A stretch of 64,000 nucleotides of DNA from Uliginosibacterium paludis (GCF_039631355.1 NZ_JBDIVF010000004.1:1-64000), one strand, 5' to 3'. Shown: positions 14,958 to 22,629, counted from the stretch's first letter. Translations and numbers: made by a program. Notes: generated by a model not told the origin, from the letters alone.

Positions 14958-15350
14958 TCAGTCGCCGAGCTGGACTTCGCATGGGGCGCCATCTTTAAAT
15001 GGGACGGTAATCATTGCATCCGGCCAATCAGTGAGGGAGAACTCAACAGCAAATTGACCCGACTGATAAACAGTGAATCCATCACAGATCAATTCTCCAC
15101 TGCCATCCATGAACTTCAATGCATGGGGGTTTGCACAAACGTAATCTTTGGCAGCCCCAATCCACTGACCAGGGGACTGCATTAACTCGCGAGCAACCTC
15201 AATAGCTTTCTGTTCCGGGCGCTCAACTCCTCCTTCGAGGGAGACTCCCAACCCGCTCGAGAGCCCGCTGGGATGCCACATTCTTCCCGCATGCTCGAAG
15301 CGCCCAAGCTTCGGGTCTTCATACGTTCGCTTGCGCCAAAATCCGAACAT
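14958..15350 (-). CDS. Hypothetical cassette protein
   Basis: The 130-residue protein begins MFGFWRKRTYEDPKLGRFEH and contains an antiparallel beta pattern near its end (ELICDGFTVYQSGQFAVEFS). Soluble, with no signal peptide. The KxxxLGxFEHxGxxW opening is reminiscent of small uncharacterised proteins found beside toxin loci, but I cannot name the family. The gene ends two bases before the attC inner core. Confidence 0.65.
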   Translation of the reverse strand: MFGFWRKRTYEDPKLGRFEHAGRMWHPSGLSSGLGVSLEGGVERPEQKAIEVARELMQSPGQWIGAAKDYVCANPHALKFMDGSGELICDGFTVYQSGQFAVEFSLTDWPDAMITVPFKDGAPCEVQLGD

Positions 15351-15357
15351 ATAGAAA

Positions 15358-15450
15358 GCCTAACGTGGAAGTAAGCGGACGCCGGAGCGCGAAGCGCGGA
15401 GGGAACCACAAGCGCAGCTTGTGGCGGTCCGCTTGACTGTAGTGTTAGGC
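15358..15450 (-). repeat. attC site (GGAAGTAA type)
   Basis: Core GCCTAAC to GTTAGGC. Arm reads GGAAGTAAGCGGACGCC, with a matching GGTCCGCTTGAC. Closes the cassette of the gene at 15458. Confidence 0.9.
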
Positions 15451-15457
15451 CGATGGC

Positions 15458-16042
15458 TCAAAGAGCAACCCCGTTCTTGACCGCCCACGCACTGAAGCGG
15501 CCTTTCGCTGCCGGCCGAGAGGCGATAGCTGCCTGAAGCCTTTGAGTTGCCTCTTCTTTGTTGCCTGCCAGCCAAGCCGCGGAGACGGACAACAAAGATG
15601 GGTTGTCTTTTAAGGCGGCCGCAAGTTGCGAGATGTCTCGATGAAGCTCAAGCCATGGCAAACCGACCGATTGCATTTTTTCAACTACGTCTTTGGAGAC
15701 AGACCCTAAGTCTGATGTTGGATCAATGACCCACCAGTGATCAAAGCCGTACGCAAGAAACCCGAGCCGTTCGCGAATTGTTGAGTCGTACTCTTTGGGC
15801 TTTCCCTCCAGAGTTTGTTGCCCCGCCAGTGCAGCAACCGACGCCGAATAAACCCCGAGATTAATTGCAAATTTCCCTTCTCCGCCAAGATTAGAGCTAC
15901 TTGCCTGCACATTAACAATAAGCCAGTTTTCGCCATCGGCTTTGTGCCAGTTTCTCGCCGACTTCTTGAAGCCGCTTGTTTTCAGGAGGTCTGCGAGCCC
16001 CAGCTTAATAACTTCGTCGATGCTCTGCGCAATGTCGCTCAT
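15458..16042 (-). CDS. DUF4304-like cassette protein
   Basis: The 194-residue protein has the DUF4304 signature near the N terminus: GLADLLKTSGFKKSARNWHK, then WLIVNVQASSSNLGGEGKF and INLGVYS. This family is uncharacterised, often found in polymorphic-toxin immunity neighbourhoods. The C-terminal third is a helical region rich in alanine (LLSVSAAWLAGNKEEATQRL). No signal peptide. The gene is complete and the assignment rests on the recalled motif order. Confidence 0.75.
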   Translation of the reverse strand: MSDIAQSIDEVIKLGLADLLKTSGFKKSARNWHKADGENWLIVNVQASSSNLGGEGKFAINLGVYSASVAALAGQQTLEGKPKEYDSTIRERLGFLAYGFDHWWVIDPTSDLGSVSKDVVEKMQSVGLPWLELHRDISQLAAALKDNPSLLSVSAAWLAGNKEEATQRLQAAIASRPAAKGRFSAWAVKNGVAL

Positions 16043-16051
16043 AGAAGCAAG

Positions 16052-16141
16052 GCCTAACGTTGGAGATAACCAGCCGCCGGAGCGGAGCGGAGGGAACCCA
16101 AAGCGCAGCTTTGGGCGGTCGGGTTGATTGACGTGTTAGCT
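16052..16141 (-). repeat. attC site (GGAGATAACC variant)
   Basis: Core GCCTAAC to GTTAGCT, with GGAGATAACCAGCCGCCGG in place of the usual arm. Closes the cassette of the gene at 16193. Confidence 0.88.
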
Positions 16142-16192
16142 AGCGCTCTTTGGCTGCAATTTGATTGACTGAAGAATGTGCGCATTATTTGG

Positions 16193-16480
16193 CTATGCAA
16201 ACCACTTGAGCGACATGGAAACGACCAGACAAGCACCAGCAAGGAAAATAAGAAATTTGCTGGCGGCGGATTGAGTGGACCAATTGAAAACGATGCCATT
16301 GATATAGTTTGCCGGATTGACAGCCACAGCAGTGATTACAAGTCCAATTGTTAGCTGCTGGAGAATAGCAGCGGGAGATTGTTGCCCTGCGAACGCTGCG
16401 ACAATACAAAGACAGCCGAAAGCTGCAAAGACAAAAAATAGCAAACGGTTTTTTTTGCTCAAAACTGACCAGCGAAGCAT
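16193..16480 (-). CDS. Cassette membrane protein
   Basis: I start at the ATG at 16480, preceded by a GGGAG ribosome-binding site; the longer frame runs back into the attC. The 95-residue product has three hydrophobic helices (LLFFVFAAFGCLCIVAAF, LQQLTIGLVITAVAV and FLIFLAGACLVVSMSL) and is probably a small inner-membrane protein. No recognised family. The long leader of about 35 bases with its own binding site is unlike most neighbours. Confidence 0.65.
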   Translation of the reverse strand: MLRWSVLSKKNRLLFFVFAAFGCLCIVAAFAGQQSPAAILQQLTIGLVITAVAVNPANYINGIVFNWSTQSAASKFLIFLAGACLVVSMSLKWFA

Positions 16481-16515
16481 AAAGTCTCCCTGAAAGCAAA
16501 AATGCGGAACAAGCA

Positions 16516-16611
16516 AGCTAACGTGGAAGTGAGGGGCAGCCGGAGTGCGAAGCACGAAGGGAACCAACAAGCGCAGCTTGTTGGCTGTCCCGCTCGACTG
16601 CAGGGTTAGAC
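16516..16611 (-). repeat. attC site (GGAAGTGA type)
   Basis: Core AGCTAAC to GTTAGAC, with CCAACAAGCGCAGCTTGTTGG at the top of the stem region. Closes the cassette of the gene at 16606. Confidence 0.92.
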
Positions 16612-16953
16612 ATCTTTCACCTCGAAGCTGTTGTCGAAGTTCATCTTGCGCAGGACTCTCTTCGCTTCTTGTATTTCTATTGGATCGACCGCGCTTACAT
16701 TCAGTGCGTATCTTCGAATCGTAGACAAGATCTCCACTGTGTTGCGCCCCCAGGTAATCGCCTTTAAAAGCTCGCGTTCGCCATTTTCTGATTCTCCACC
16801 GACCGATACGCCTCGATCCTCTTCATGAAGCGCGAACTCAAGCTGTGGGGAGCGAAGAAGAGTCAAACTCGTTTGTGCTTGGGCTCCAAGGCCGAAGGAC
16901 ACGACGAGGTCATCTTCGTCTTCAATGCTGAGAAATGGGACGTACGTAGCCAT
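16606..16953 (-). CDS. Hypothetical cassette protein
   Basis: The 115-residue protein opens with an acidic beta-rich half (VPFLSIEDEDDLVVSFGLG, TSLTLLRSPQLEFALHEEDR) and ends with a helical half (ELLKAITWGRNTVEILSTIR). The WGRNTVEI segment hints at a structured core, but no family is recognised. Its stop codon overlaps the attC core. Confidence 0.62.
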   Translation of the reverse strand: MATYVPFLSIEDEDDLVVSFGLGAQAQTSLTLLRSPQLEFALHEEDRGVSVGGESENGERELLKAITWGRNTVEILSTIRRYALNVSAVDPIEIQEAKRVLRKMNFDNSFEVKDV

Positions 16954-16956
16954 GAT

Positions 16957-17046
16957 GTCTAACGTGGAGATGAGGGGCGCCCGAACCGCAGGCGAGGGAA
17001 CTGCAAGCGCAGCTTGCAGGCGTCCCTCTCGATTGCAGGGTTAGGC
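16957..17046 (-). repeat. attC site (GGAGATGA type)
   Basis: Core GTCTAAC to GTTAGGC. The arm is slightly shorter (GGGGCGCCCGAACCGC). Closes the cassette of the gene at 17078. Confidence 0.91.
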
Positions 17047-17077
17047 GGTTGCCGTGTTGAACTATTGCGCATTACGT

Positions 17078-17476
17078 TTAGGGAACGTAGACCATATAGA
17101 CCTCGAAGATAAAGCCAGATTTTGATTCTGAAACTTTTGCGCTCAGCACCAAATCACTGCGGCCTTCTCCTTCTGTCCACAAATCTACGAGGACATCCCA
17201 TCTCTCGCCCATCCAAATACATACTGACGTATCCCATGATTCTTCCGGCAACTCGATGAGATTCTCTCCGTAGTCGTGGATGTACTCTTCAATTTGGTTT
17301 GCAGTGTCTGGGGCTATCGCTAAAACACAATCAACTCCACTTTCAAGCGAGTAGTCGCCTTTGGCGAAAGCGCTAACGATATTGCGGAACACAGGACGCC
17401 AGATAGAAGGGACGGGAATTTCGTTTTCCTCATCTTTAACTACCGGTACATCTATGCGCTGGCTCAGGTGGTCCAT
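17078..17476 (-). CDS. DUF7668-like cassette protein
   Basis: The 132-residue protein contains IWRPVFRNIVSAFAKGDYSL, then QIEEYIHDYGENLIELPEES and a C-terminal sheet with WDVLVDLWTEGEGRSDLVLS. This is the pattern of a small widespread uncharacterised family (DUF7668, from memory) common in cassettes and near toxin-immunity loci. No signal peptide; length and motifs look complete. A cytoplasmic binding role is inferred. Confidence 0.72.
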   Translation of the reverse strand: MDHLSQRIDVPVVKDEENEIPVPSIWRPVFRNIVSAFAKGDYSLESGVDCVLAIAPDTANQIEEYIHDYGENLIELPEESWDTSVCIWMGERWDVLVDLWTEGEGRSDLVLSAKVSESKSGFIFEVYMVYVP

Positions 17477-17486
17477 ATGCTCAACC

Positions 17487-17582
17487 GCCTAACGTGGAAG
17501 TGAGGGGCAGCCGGAGTGCGAAGCACGGAGGGAACCAACAAGCGCAGCTTGTTGGCTGTCCCTCTCGACTGTAGTGTTAGGC
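17487..17582 (-). repeat. attC site (GGAAGTGA type)
   Basis: Core GCCTAAC to GTTAGGC; nearly identical to the site at 16516. Closes the cassette of the gene at 17577. Confidence 0.92.
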
Positions 17583-18146
17583 ATCGCGCCACATCCGATT
17601 GTTTTCAACTACAAATGAGCCAAATAGCCCTTCACACTTCGAACCGTCGGGCGCATGTACGGAAATTTCTTTCCCAAGAACAGTGACGGCATGGTGAAGT
17701 GCTGAAATCGGAGATGGAGCTGGAGACAGAGAAAGCCCATCAATAACAGTGCGGCGCGACTCCTCGATATTGACGATGTCATCGGCAGCCTCTTGGTTGA
17801 TGAACGGAGCTGCTCGCTCCATCTCAGCAAGCTGGCCACCACCAGAGAATTTGAGCAGATCACGCCAGTTGGGGTAGGCGAGGACAATCTGAAGGAACTC
17901 AGTCAGTGATGCGGCCACTACCCCGGCCTGCCCTTCGGAAGAGACAAAGAGAACGAACCCGCTAGAATTCCCGAGCAGGAATACTCCGCCCGCTCCTTCG
18001 CCCGCGAACGGAGAAAACTCTTCCTCAGACCGTACGCTAAACCAAAGATTCGCATCGTAAGGGCGAGAAAAATCAATATCGAATTCGGTCGCCAAAGTTT
18101 CAGCAATGTGTGGCTGTTTGGCAATACGCTGTACGGTCGCGTTCAT
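17577..18146 (-). CDS. SUKH-like cassette protein (tentative)
   Basis: The 189-residue protein has a central stretch GGVFLLGNSSGFVLFVSSEG followed by a helix-rich segment (LTEFLQIVLAYPNWRDLLKF) that recalls SMI1/KNR4 (SUKH) immunity proteins. The rest is soluble. The stop codon is completed in the attC. The SUKH link is weak and based on pattern only; no toxin partner is present. Confidence 0.62.
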   Translation of the reverse strand: MNATVQRIAKQPHIAETLATEFDIDFSRPYDANLWFSVRSEEEFSPFAGEGAGGVFLLGNSSGFVLFVSSEGQAGVVAASLTEFLQIVLAYPNWRDLLKFSGGGQLAEMERAAPFINQEAADDIVNIEESRRTVIDGLSLSPAPSPISALHHAVTVLGKEISVHAPDGSKCEGLFGSFVVENNRMWRDA

Positions 18147-18149
18147 AGT

Positions 18150-18248
18150 GCCTAACGTTTGACGTGAGGGGCCGCCGTAGCGGCGAAGCCGCGAAGGGAA
18201 CCCACAGGCGCAGCTTGTGGGCGGTCCCTCTCGACGGAATGGTTAGAG
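18150..18248 (-). repeat. attC site (TTTGACG type)
   Basis: Core GCCTAAC to GTTAGAG, with one change in the apical stem (CCACAGGCGCAGCTTGTGG). Closes the cassette of the gene at 18243. Confidence 0.92.
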
Positions 18249-18680
18249 CCTATTTGAGACCATGAATGAAACATACTCACCAAACCGATCTGCGATAAGA
18301 AGGCTGACACGAACACGCCCATAGCGCCAGACAACCTTTGGGTAATCAGCTTCGAGAGAAGCGCTTTCATGAGGGGCGCCGAGACGAGAAGCTAACTCAT
18401 CTTTCAAGGCTAGGAATTCATCGCGGGCACTATTTGATTGGAGACGATGGCTAATCTCGAAAACATTACGAGATTGGCGACGACATAGAACATCAACCTC
18501 AAGCCCATCGAAGATGGTTACGCCATTCCAAAATATGTGATGGCGGTCTTCTTGCGGGGAACCATACTTCGCCAGCTCTTCGGCAGAGGCATTCCACGGG
18601 AGCAACAAGCCCTTCGACTCAAGATGAAGACCATCTCGAAGTTTGAAGGGGACAAGAGCTTCAGCTTGCGACGACATCAT
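18243..18680 (-). CDS. Hypothetical cassette protein
   Basis: The 145-residue protein has a region IFWNGVTIFDGLEVDVLCRR followed by a helical stretch (ARDEFLALKDELASRLGAPH) and a closing sheet (VVWRYGRVRVSLLIADRFGE). This helix between two sheets is common among small immunity proteins, but no family is recognised. The stop is in the attC core. Two adjacent methionines begin the frame; either may be the start. Confidence 0.65.
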   Translation of the reverse strand: MMSSQAEALVPFKLRDGLHLESKGLLLPWNASAEELAKYGSPQEDRHHIFWNGVTIFDGLEVDVLCRRQSRNVFEISHRLQSNSARDEFLALKDELASRLGAPHESASLEADYPKVVWRYGRVRVSLLIADRFGEYVSFMVSNRL

Positions 18681-18683
18681 GGG

Positions 18684-18776
18684 CTCTAACGTGGAGATGA
18701 GGGGCGGCCGGAGCCGCAGGCGAAGGGAACCGCAAGCGCCAGCTTGCGGACGTCCCTCTCGATTGCAGGGTTAGAC
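18684..18776 (-). repeat. attC site (GGAGATGA type)
   Basis: Core CTCTAAC to GTTAGAC. Closes the cassette of the gene at 18789. Confidence 0.92.
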
Positions 18777-18788
18777 CGTGACGGGCAA

Positions 18789-19211
18789 TCAGGTGACGAT
18801 TTCAAAGCCATTCTCCTGGCACCACTGACGAAGAGCCGACTCGATCGAGGCTCGCTCAAACTCATACCACTGATTGAGCAGACCTTTGCGCTCAAGCAGC
18901 TCTTTTAGCTTGGCATAGGCGCCACGCTTCCGGAAGAAGCCGAGCACAGCTTCGTAATCAGAGGGAGCAGCTTTTTCGATAAAGGAAAGCGCCAGACTCC
19001 TTCCCAGATCTAAATCATTCTTACTCGGTAGGGCAACGTACCTATCTGAGATTTCAAGATCAGGGGGCAAATCTGATTCGAAACTTTCATCTTCAGAGGT
19101 GCAATAAACGGCCCCCGTTTCTCGACACACATAAGCCATTGCTTCAAACGGCCCATCGAAGCAGGAAAACTCGAACCCATACAGTACATCAGCCAACTTG
19201 ACGGTAACCAT
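18789..19211 (-). CDS. UPF0158-family protein
   Basis: The 140-residue protein matches the uncharacterised UPF0158 family: YVALPSKNDLDLGRSLALSF, then APSDYEAVLGFFRKRGAYAK and LKELLERKGLLNQWYEFERA, with a final aromatic C-terminal helix (ALRQWCQENGFEI). Members are small cytoplasmic proteins of unknown role that appear in many cassette arrays. The gene is complete. Confidence 0.82.
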   Translation of the reverse strand: MVTVKLADVLYGFEFSCFDGPFEAMAYVCRETGAVYCTSEDESFESDLPPDLEISDRYVALPSKNDLDLGRSLALSFIEKAAPSDYEAVLGFFRKRGAYAKLKELLERKGLLNQWYEFERASIESALRQWCQENGFEIVT

Positions 19212-19220
19212 TGGGATGCG

Positions 19221-19391
19221 GTCTAACGTGAACCGAGTTGAGCCTCACCCCCGCAGGCTGCTCGCGCTTTTGACAAGCGGGCTGCCCGAGGCGGCAAGGC
19301 GATGAGGGGTGCCGAGCTTGTCATGCGAGCTGACAAGTGGGGCGCAGCCGCACACGTAGTGTGCGGTGTAGGCTCTAACGAGTCGTTAGCT
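19221..19391 (-). repeat. attC site (long, 171 bp)
   Basis: Core GTCTAAC to GTTAGCT. It is almost twice the usual length, with an extra GCTCTAAC at 19373-19380 just before the inner core and long internal inverted repeats (GCCTCACCCC against GGGGTGCC, GCTTGTCA against TGACAAG). It may be two superimposed sites. Closes the gene-free cassette 19392-19693. Confidence 0.75.
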
Positions 19392-19693
19392 TTCATGTCC
19401 ATTGCTGGCCCTGACTTCTCTTGAGCACTGTACCAGGCTCGGTTTGATCAATGATTCGGTGCTGACAAGCTTAAATGCAAAACAGCCCAAGGGCTGTTTT
19501 TTGCGTTCGACCGAAGCTGCTTTAGCAGACGTCTGCATCAAGCTCGCTTATGCAGCGCTCTGTCTAAATCAGCTTCGCTGAATAGCAGAAAAAACGTCAT
19601 TTCGGGGGTTTCGGCCCCAAGGTTTGTATCCCCGTTTCGTGCCAGCGAAGCGCGCGTTTCAATCTGAGGGATCGCGGCGCAATGGATATGAAA
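19392..19693 (-). other. Gene-free cassette
   Basis: Between two attC cores there is no frame longer than about 30 codons in the cassette direction; the best is a 20-codon frame. The stretch holds a strong hairpin with a T-run on the plus strand (19479-19502) and a second small hairpin GGGGCCGAAACCCC read on the minus strand. It could carry a small RNA or a promoter, or be a decayed cassette. Seen directly: the lack of a frame and the hairpin. Confidence 0.65.
19479..19502 (+). terminator. Rho-independent terminator in the gene-free cassette
   Basis: AAAACAGCCC pairs with GGGCTGTTTT across an AA spacer and is followed by a T-run on the plus strand, opposite to the cassette genes. On the minus strand the same hairpin is followed by only four T, so it might also weaken transcription through the array. 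Confidence 0.72.
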
Positions 19694-19786
19694 CGCTAAC
19701 GTAGAAGTAAGGGGCCGCCGGAGCACGCAGCGCGGAGGGAACTGCAAGCGCAGCTTGCAGCGGTCCGCTTGACTGCCGGGTTAGAT
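19694..19786 (-). repeat. attC site (GTAGAAGTAA type)
   Basis: Core CGCTAAC to GTTAGAT, related to the site at 15358. Closes the cassette of the gene at 19788. Confidence 0.9.
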
Positions 19787-19787
19787 T

Positions 19788-20234
19788 TCACCATACCCCC
19801 GACGCTGGTTTTTGAATTTTGGTTTTCAGAAACTCGAAGTATTTGGAATCCTCGGCCGCGAAGATTTCCTTGCCTTCAAGCATGTATGCGCGCCCTAGAT
19901 GCTCGGCTGCAGCCTGGTGTTCATTCTTTTCAAAGCGACACTGACCGAGACGCAAGTGAATAAATGGATTGCCGAAACCGCGTGGGCAAGTAAGCGCGTA
20001 ATCAAACGCTTCGATGCCAGACGTGAAGTAACCAGAGAGAAAACATGCATCACCGATTGCGGCTAGCAACCAAGTGCTCGCCTCCCAATCACTCTTGGGC
20101 TCAGGCACAAGCTCCCATGCCTCATTGTATTTTGCGATTGCAGCTTCATAAGCTGCGGACTCTGCGAGGGTATCGCCCTCGGCAGACAACTGTTGAACGC
20201 GGGCGTGCAATGAGGCAGGCAGTTCAGTTGGCAT
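19788..20234 (-). CDS. TPR-like cassette protein
   Basis: The 148-residue protein shows three tetratricopeptide-like helical hairpins: ESAAYEAAIAKYNEAWELVP, then LLAAIGDACFLSGYFTSGIE with AFDYALTCPRGFGNPFIHLR, and KNEHQAAAEHLGRAYMLEGK. TPRs bind protein partners. No signal peptide. Similar small TPR proteins are common cassette cargo and may be immunity proteins, which is inference only. Confidence 0.78.
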   Translation of the reverse strand: MPTELPASLHARVQQLSAEGDTLAESAAYEAAIAKYNEAWELVPEPKSDWEASTWLLAAIGDACFLSGYFTSGIEAFDYALTCPRGFGNPFIHLRLGQCRFEKNEHQAAAEHLGRAYMLEGKEIFAAEDSKYFEFLKTKIQKPASGVW

Positions 20235-20240
20235 CGTGAA

Positions 20241-20339
20241 ATCTAACGTTTGACGTGAGGGGCCGCCGTAGCGGCGAAGCCGCGAAGGGAACCCACAAGC
20301 GCAGCTTGTGGGCGGTCCCTCTCGACGGAATTGTTAGAG
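20241..20339 (-). repeat. attC site (TTTGACG type)
   Basis: Core ATCTAAC to GTTAGAG. Closes the cassette of the gene at 20334. Confidence 0.93.
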
Positions 20340-20624
20340 ATCAGAGCCACCACCGCGATTTTCCTTGAGCTCCGCAATGCGCAGAGACGTTTTAGAAATG
20401 GCCTTGAGAAAGCCTCGGTACGCATGATCTGGCATTGAAAGCTCCCACAGCTGACCACATGCCGAACAGACAAATTGACTCTGCCAGCCTTTCGATTCTA
20501 ACCAAGACGCTTTACCGCCAGAGATCAACTGACGAATACGGGACTCTTCTTTAATGAAGTCGGCTTCGGTTCTGAAGCCGCCAGTCTCGTGATGACCACC
20601 AGGATTACATGCGTCACAGGACAT
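20334..20624 (-). CDS. Cysteine-rich cassette protein
   Basis: The 96-residue protein has CDAC near the N terminus (residues 3-6) and CSAC about 50 residues later in the segment FVCSACGQLWELSMPDH, so a zinc-binding fold is likely. The rest is helical and charged. No family recognised. The stop lies in the attC core. Confidence 0.65.
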   Translation of the reverse strand: MSCDACNPGGHHETGGFRTEADFIKEESRIRQLISGGKASWLESKGWQSQFVCSACGQLWELSMPDHAYRGFLKAISKTSLRIAELKENRGGGSDL

Positions 20625-20629
20625 TTGAG

Positions 20630-20716
20630 CTCTAACGTAGAGCTAACCGGCGAGCCAAAGCGCAGCTTTGGCGAGTCCAGCGAACGAAGTGAGCGAGGTT
20701 GAGCGCCATGTTAGAT
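20630..20716 (-). repeat. attC site (divergent, 87 bp)
   Basis: Core CTCTAAC to GTTAGAT. The interior (GTAGAGCTAACCGGCG ... GTTGAGCGCCAT) differs from the rest; it also has a CCAAAGCGCAGCTTTGG stem. The cassette of the gene at 20711 therefore probably has a separate origin. Confidence 0.85.
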
Positions 20717-21103
20717 GGCTTTCCCGACACTTGACTTGTACTTCGCACAACTGGCGCTGAGTTCGGCCGCGAGATTGCGCGCTTCTTCATCAAAGATAAA
20801 CAGACTTTCTCGTTCGATGATGTGGAGCAGCTTCTGTTCCGTGATTTGTTCGCCCCGCAAGTGAAGCCAGTAAATTCGGCCAAGTATTGCGCTACCGTCG
20901 TCCGGAAGACCCAGCGACTGAAAATATTGCTTGCCTGTGGCTGAGTCGTTTTTGTAGTACGCCAAGCTACGAATTACGCCGTTCACACCCAAATGCAGTT
21001 GATAGAGGTCTTGTTCTGCGAGTGCCGCGATGTCGGTCTTGTGCTCGGGTTGCACAGACTCATCTAGGACGCGAAACAAATCGGCAAGGTTGGCAATCTG
21101 CAT
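20711..21103 (-). CDS. Hypothetical cassette protein
   Basis: The 130-residue helical protein contains DLYQLHLGVNGVIRSLAYYK and LGLPDDGSAILGRIYWLHLR, a layout that loosely recalls DUF6794-type proteins (leucine-rich helix, then PDDxS and a helix with aromatic residues). Soluble, no cysteine cluster. The stop is supplied by the attC region. Family uncertain. Confidence 0.62.
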   Translation of the reverse strand: MQIANLADLFRVLDESVQPEHKTDIAALAEQDLYQLHLGVNGVIRSLAYYKNDSATGKQYFQSLGLPDDGSAILGRIYWLHLRGEQITEQKLLHIIERESLFIFDEEARNLAAELSASCAKYKSSVGKAI

Positions 21104-21106
21104 GAC

Positions 21107-21199
21107 ATCTAACGTGGAGATGAGGGGCGGCCGGAGCCGAAGGCGGAGGGAACCGCAAGCGCCAGCTTGCGGACGTCCCTCTCGATTGCGGGGTTAGGC
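21107..21199 (-). repeat. attC site (GGAGATGA type)
   Basis: Core ATCTAAC to GTTAGGC. Closes the cassette of the gene at 21214. Confidence 0.92.
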
Positions 21200-21213
21200 T
21201 GCTGTGGCACGAC

Positions 21214-21501
21214 TCATCCTTTTGCGAGCAATGCTCGGATTTCCTGCTTGGCCAACATTAGGGCCTCGGAAGTGGCGCCAACTTGAACATGACGAAACTC
21301 ACTCTTTTCTGTGGAAATACAGATGCACTCGACATCACAGCAACCATTGGGCCAAATACCGATGGAGCTTAAGTACTGCGAACCATCGATTCGAATTTGA
21401 ACTCCGCTTTCACCAACCTCTTGAATAGAGACCAAAGAGAGCTCTTCGCCACTCACCTGCTCAGACAGTGCAGTAAATAACTCGCGAGTGTTGATAAGCA
21501 T
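21214..21501 (-). CDS. TriTu-type immunity-like cassette protein
   Basis: The 95-residue protein has a beta-rich core with VQIRIDGSQYLSSIGIWPNG and CCDVECICISTEKSEFRHVQ, then a C-terminal helix (EALMLAKQEIRALLAKG). This resembles small immunity proteins of the TriTu type found next to polymorphic toxins. The link is from memory and is weak. No signal peptide. The gene has a short leader after attC. Confidence 0.65.
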   Translation of the reverse strand: MLINTRELFTALSEQVSGEELSLVSIQEVGESGVQIRIDGSQYLSSIGIWPNGCCDVECICISTEKSEFRHVQVGATSEALMLAKQEIRALLAKG

Positions 21502-21507
21502 CGTGCG

Positions 21508-21606
21508 GCCTAACGTTTGACGTGAGGGGCCGCCGCAGCGGCAAAGCCGCGAAGGGAACCCACAAGCGCAGCTTGTGGGCGGTCCCTCTCGACGGAATGG
21601 TTAGAG
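21508..21606 (-). repeat. attC site (TTTGACG type)
   Basis: Core GCCTAAC to GTTAGAG. Closes the cassette of the gene at 21608. Confidence 0.93.
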
Positions 21607-21607
21607 G

Positions 21608-22003
21608 TCACTGCCAATAGCTCCGTTTACGTTTAAGGAACCCAGGATAGTCTGTGTTTTCAAACTTTCCACGAAGCCCACTGCTGGATACGGTGCCCCT
21701 GAATTTTGCGTTCGGACAATGACTTTCGGTTTGACCGTGCGGTGCAAATTCAACCTCAGCGCCGTGGACAATGGCTGGGACTATTACGGGCTTGCTTGGC
21801 CAACCCTCCGCGCACTGAATAATGGCGAAATAGCCTTGCTCGCCGCCAAAGACAATGAAAATTTCAGTGCCAGTCACATCGCCCGCTTGGGCGACGAAAT
21901 GTAAATCGGAGAAGACGCCAGTTACTTTTATTTGTGGGGCCGCCGAAGCACTGGATAGTGCTGAAATAAAGATGACTGACGCGGCAACAAGGGACCGGAT
22001 CAT
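21608..22003 (-). CDS. Secreted cassette protein
   Basis: The 131-residue protein has a typical signal peptide (SLVAASVIFISALSSASAAP) and should be exported to the periplasm. The mature part is beta-rich (IKVTGVFSDLHFVAQAGDVT, EIFIVFGGEQGYFAIIQCAE) with two cysteines that could form a disulfide. No family recognised. It is the third cassette of the array counted from attI, a position usually well transcribed. Confidence 0.68.
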   Translation of the reverse strand: MIRSLVAASVIFISALSSASAAPQIKVTGVFSDLHFVAQAGDVTGTEIFIVFGGEQGYFAIIQCAEGWPSKPVIVPAIVHGAEVEFAPHGQTESHCPNAKFRGTVSSSGLRGKFENTDYPGFLKRKRSYWQ

Positions 22004-22008
22004 GTGAA

Positions 22009-22105
22009 CTCTAACGTTTGACGTGAGGGGCCGCCGTAGCGGCGAAGCCGCGAAGGGAACCCGAAGCGCAGCTTCGGGCGGTCCCTCTCGACGGAATGGT
22101 TAGCT
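22009..22105 (-). repeat. attC site (TTTGACG type)
   Basis: Core CTCTAAC to GTTAGCT, with CGAAGCGCAGCTTCG as apical stem. Closes the cassette of the gene at 22105. Confidence 0.92.
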
Positions 22106-22620
22106 CATTCATCCCAAGTTTGGGTTTTTATGATTGAGTCAAAGCCATCAATTACTTCACTCACGCCTCCATTTCCTTCTATTGTGATGTAGATGGAGTA
22201 ATCATTGTTGGCCAAAATGTACTGAATAAAATAGCTCTTTCCGCCGAAGAGCGCCGTTTTTTCGGAGGCTGCAGAAAATAGCTTTTTCCCAGGAAGTGAA
22301 GGAGTTTCGGAAACAGGGCGGATAACAGCTTTTCCTTTGTTTGAGGCGTAGGCTGCCATATGTGTTTCCGCCATTTTCTCTGCATAGATAGTGGCTGGCG
22401 GCGCCTCCGGCTTTGAGCGACGGACTTTTGAGATAAGCATTTTTTCTCCATTCGCTCCTTTTCCTTCGATTGGATTTTTGCTTCCATCAAATTGCCATGT
22501 TGGAGGCAATTGTAGATGGAGAGGAGTGAGGTGAAGAACGCCGACATCTTGGGCGTTGATACTAAAAGCTGCAACGAGTGTCAGCAGGAGAAGTGCAATT
22601 CTGGAAATGAGCGCGTGCAT
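22105..22620 (-). CDS. Secreted cassette protein
   Basis: The 171-residue protein carries a signal peptide (ALLLLTLVAAFSINAQ) and a mature part with regular beta segments (LHLQLPPTWQFDGSKN, KSYFIQYILANNDYSIYITI), suggesting a periplasmic beta-sandwich like small secreted proteins of unknown function. The sequence is otherwise unrecognised. It is the second cassette from attI. Confidence 0.68.
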   Translation of the reverse strand: MHALISRIALLLLTLVAAFSINAQDVGVLHLTPLHLQLPPTWQFDGSKNPIEGKGANGEKMLISKVRRSKPEAPPATIYAEKMAETHMAAYASNKGKAVIRPVSETPSLPGKKLFSAASEKTALFGGKSYFIQYILANNDYSIYITIEGNGGVSEVIDGFDSIIKTQTWDE

Positions 22621-22629
22621 TTGGGTAAG

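Noticed and set aside
14858..15057. Plus-strand frames beginning MRGRRSGEAAEGTHKRSL and similar ones near 8047, 12906 and 22644
   Set aside because: These are translations of the attC consensus itself, which is why they recur. They are not genes.
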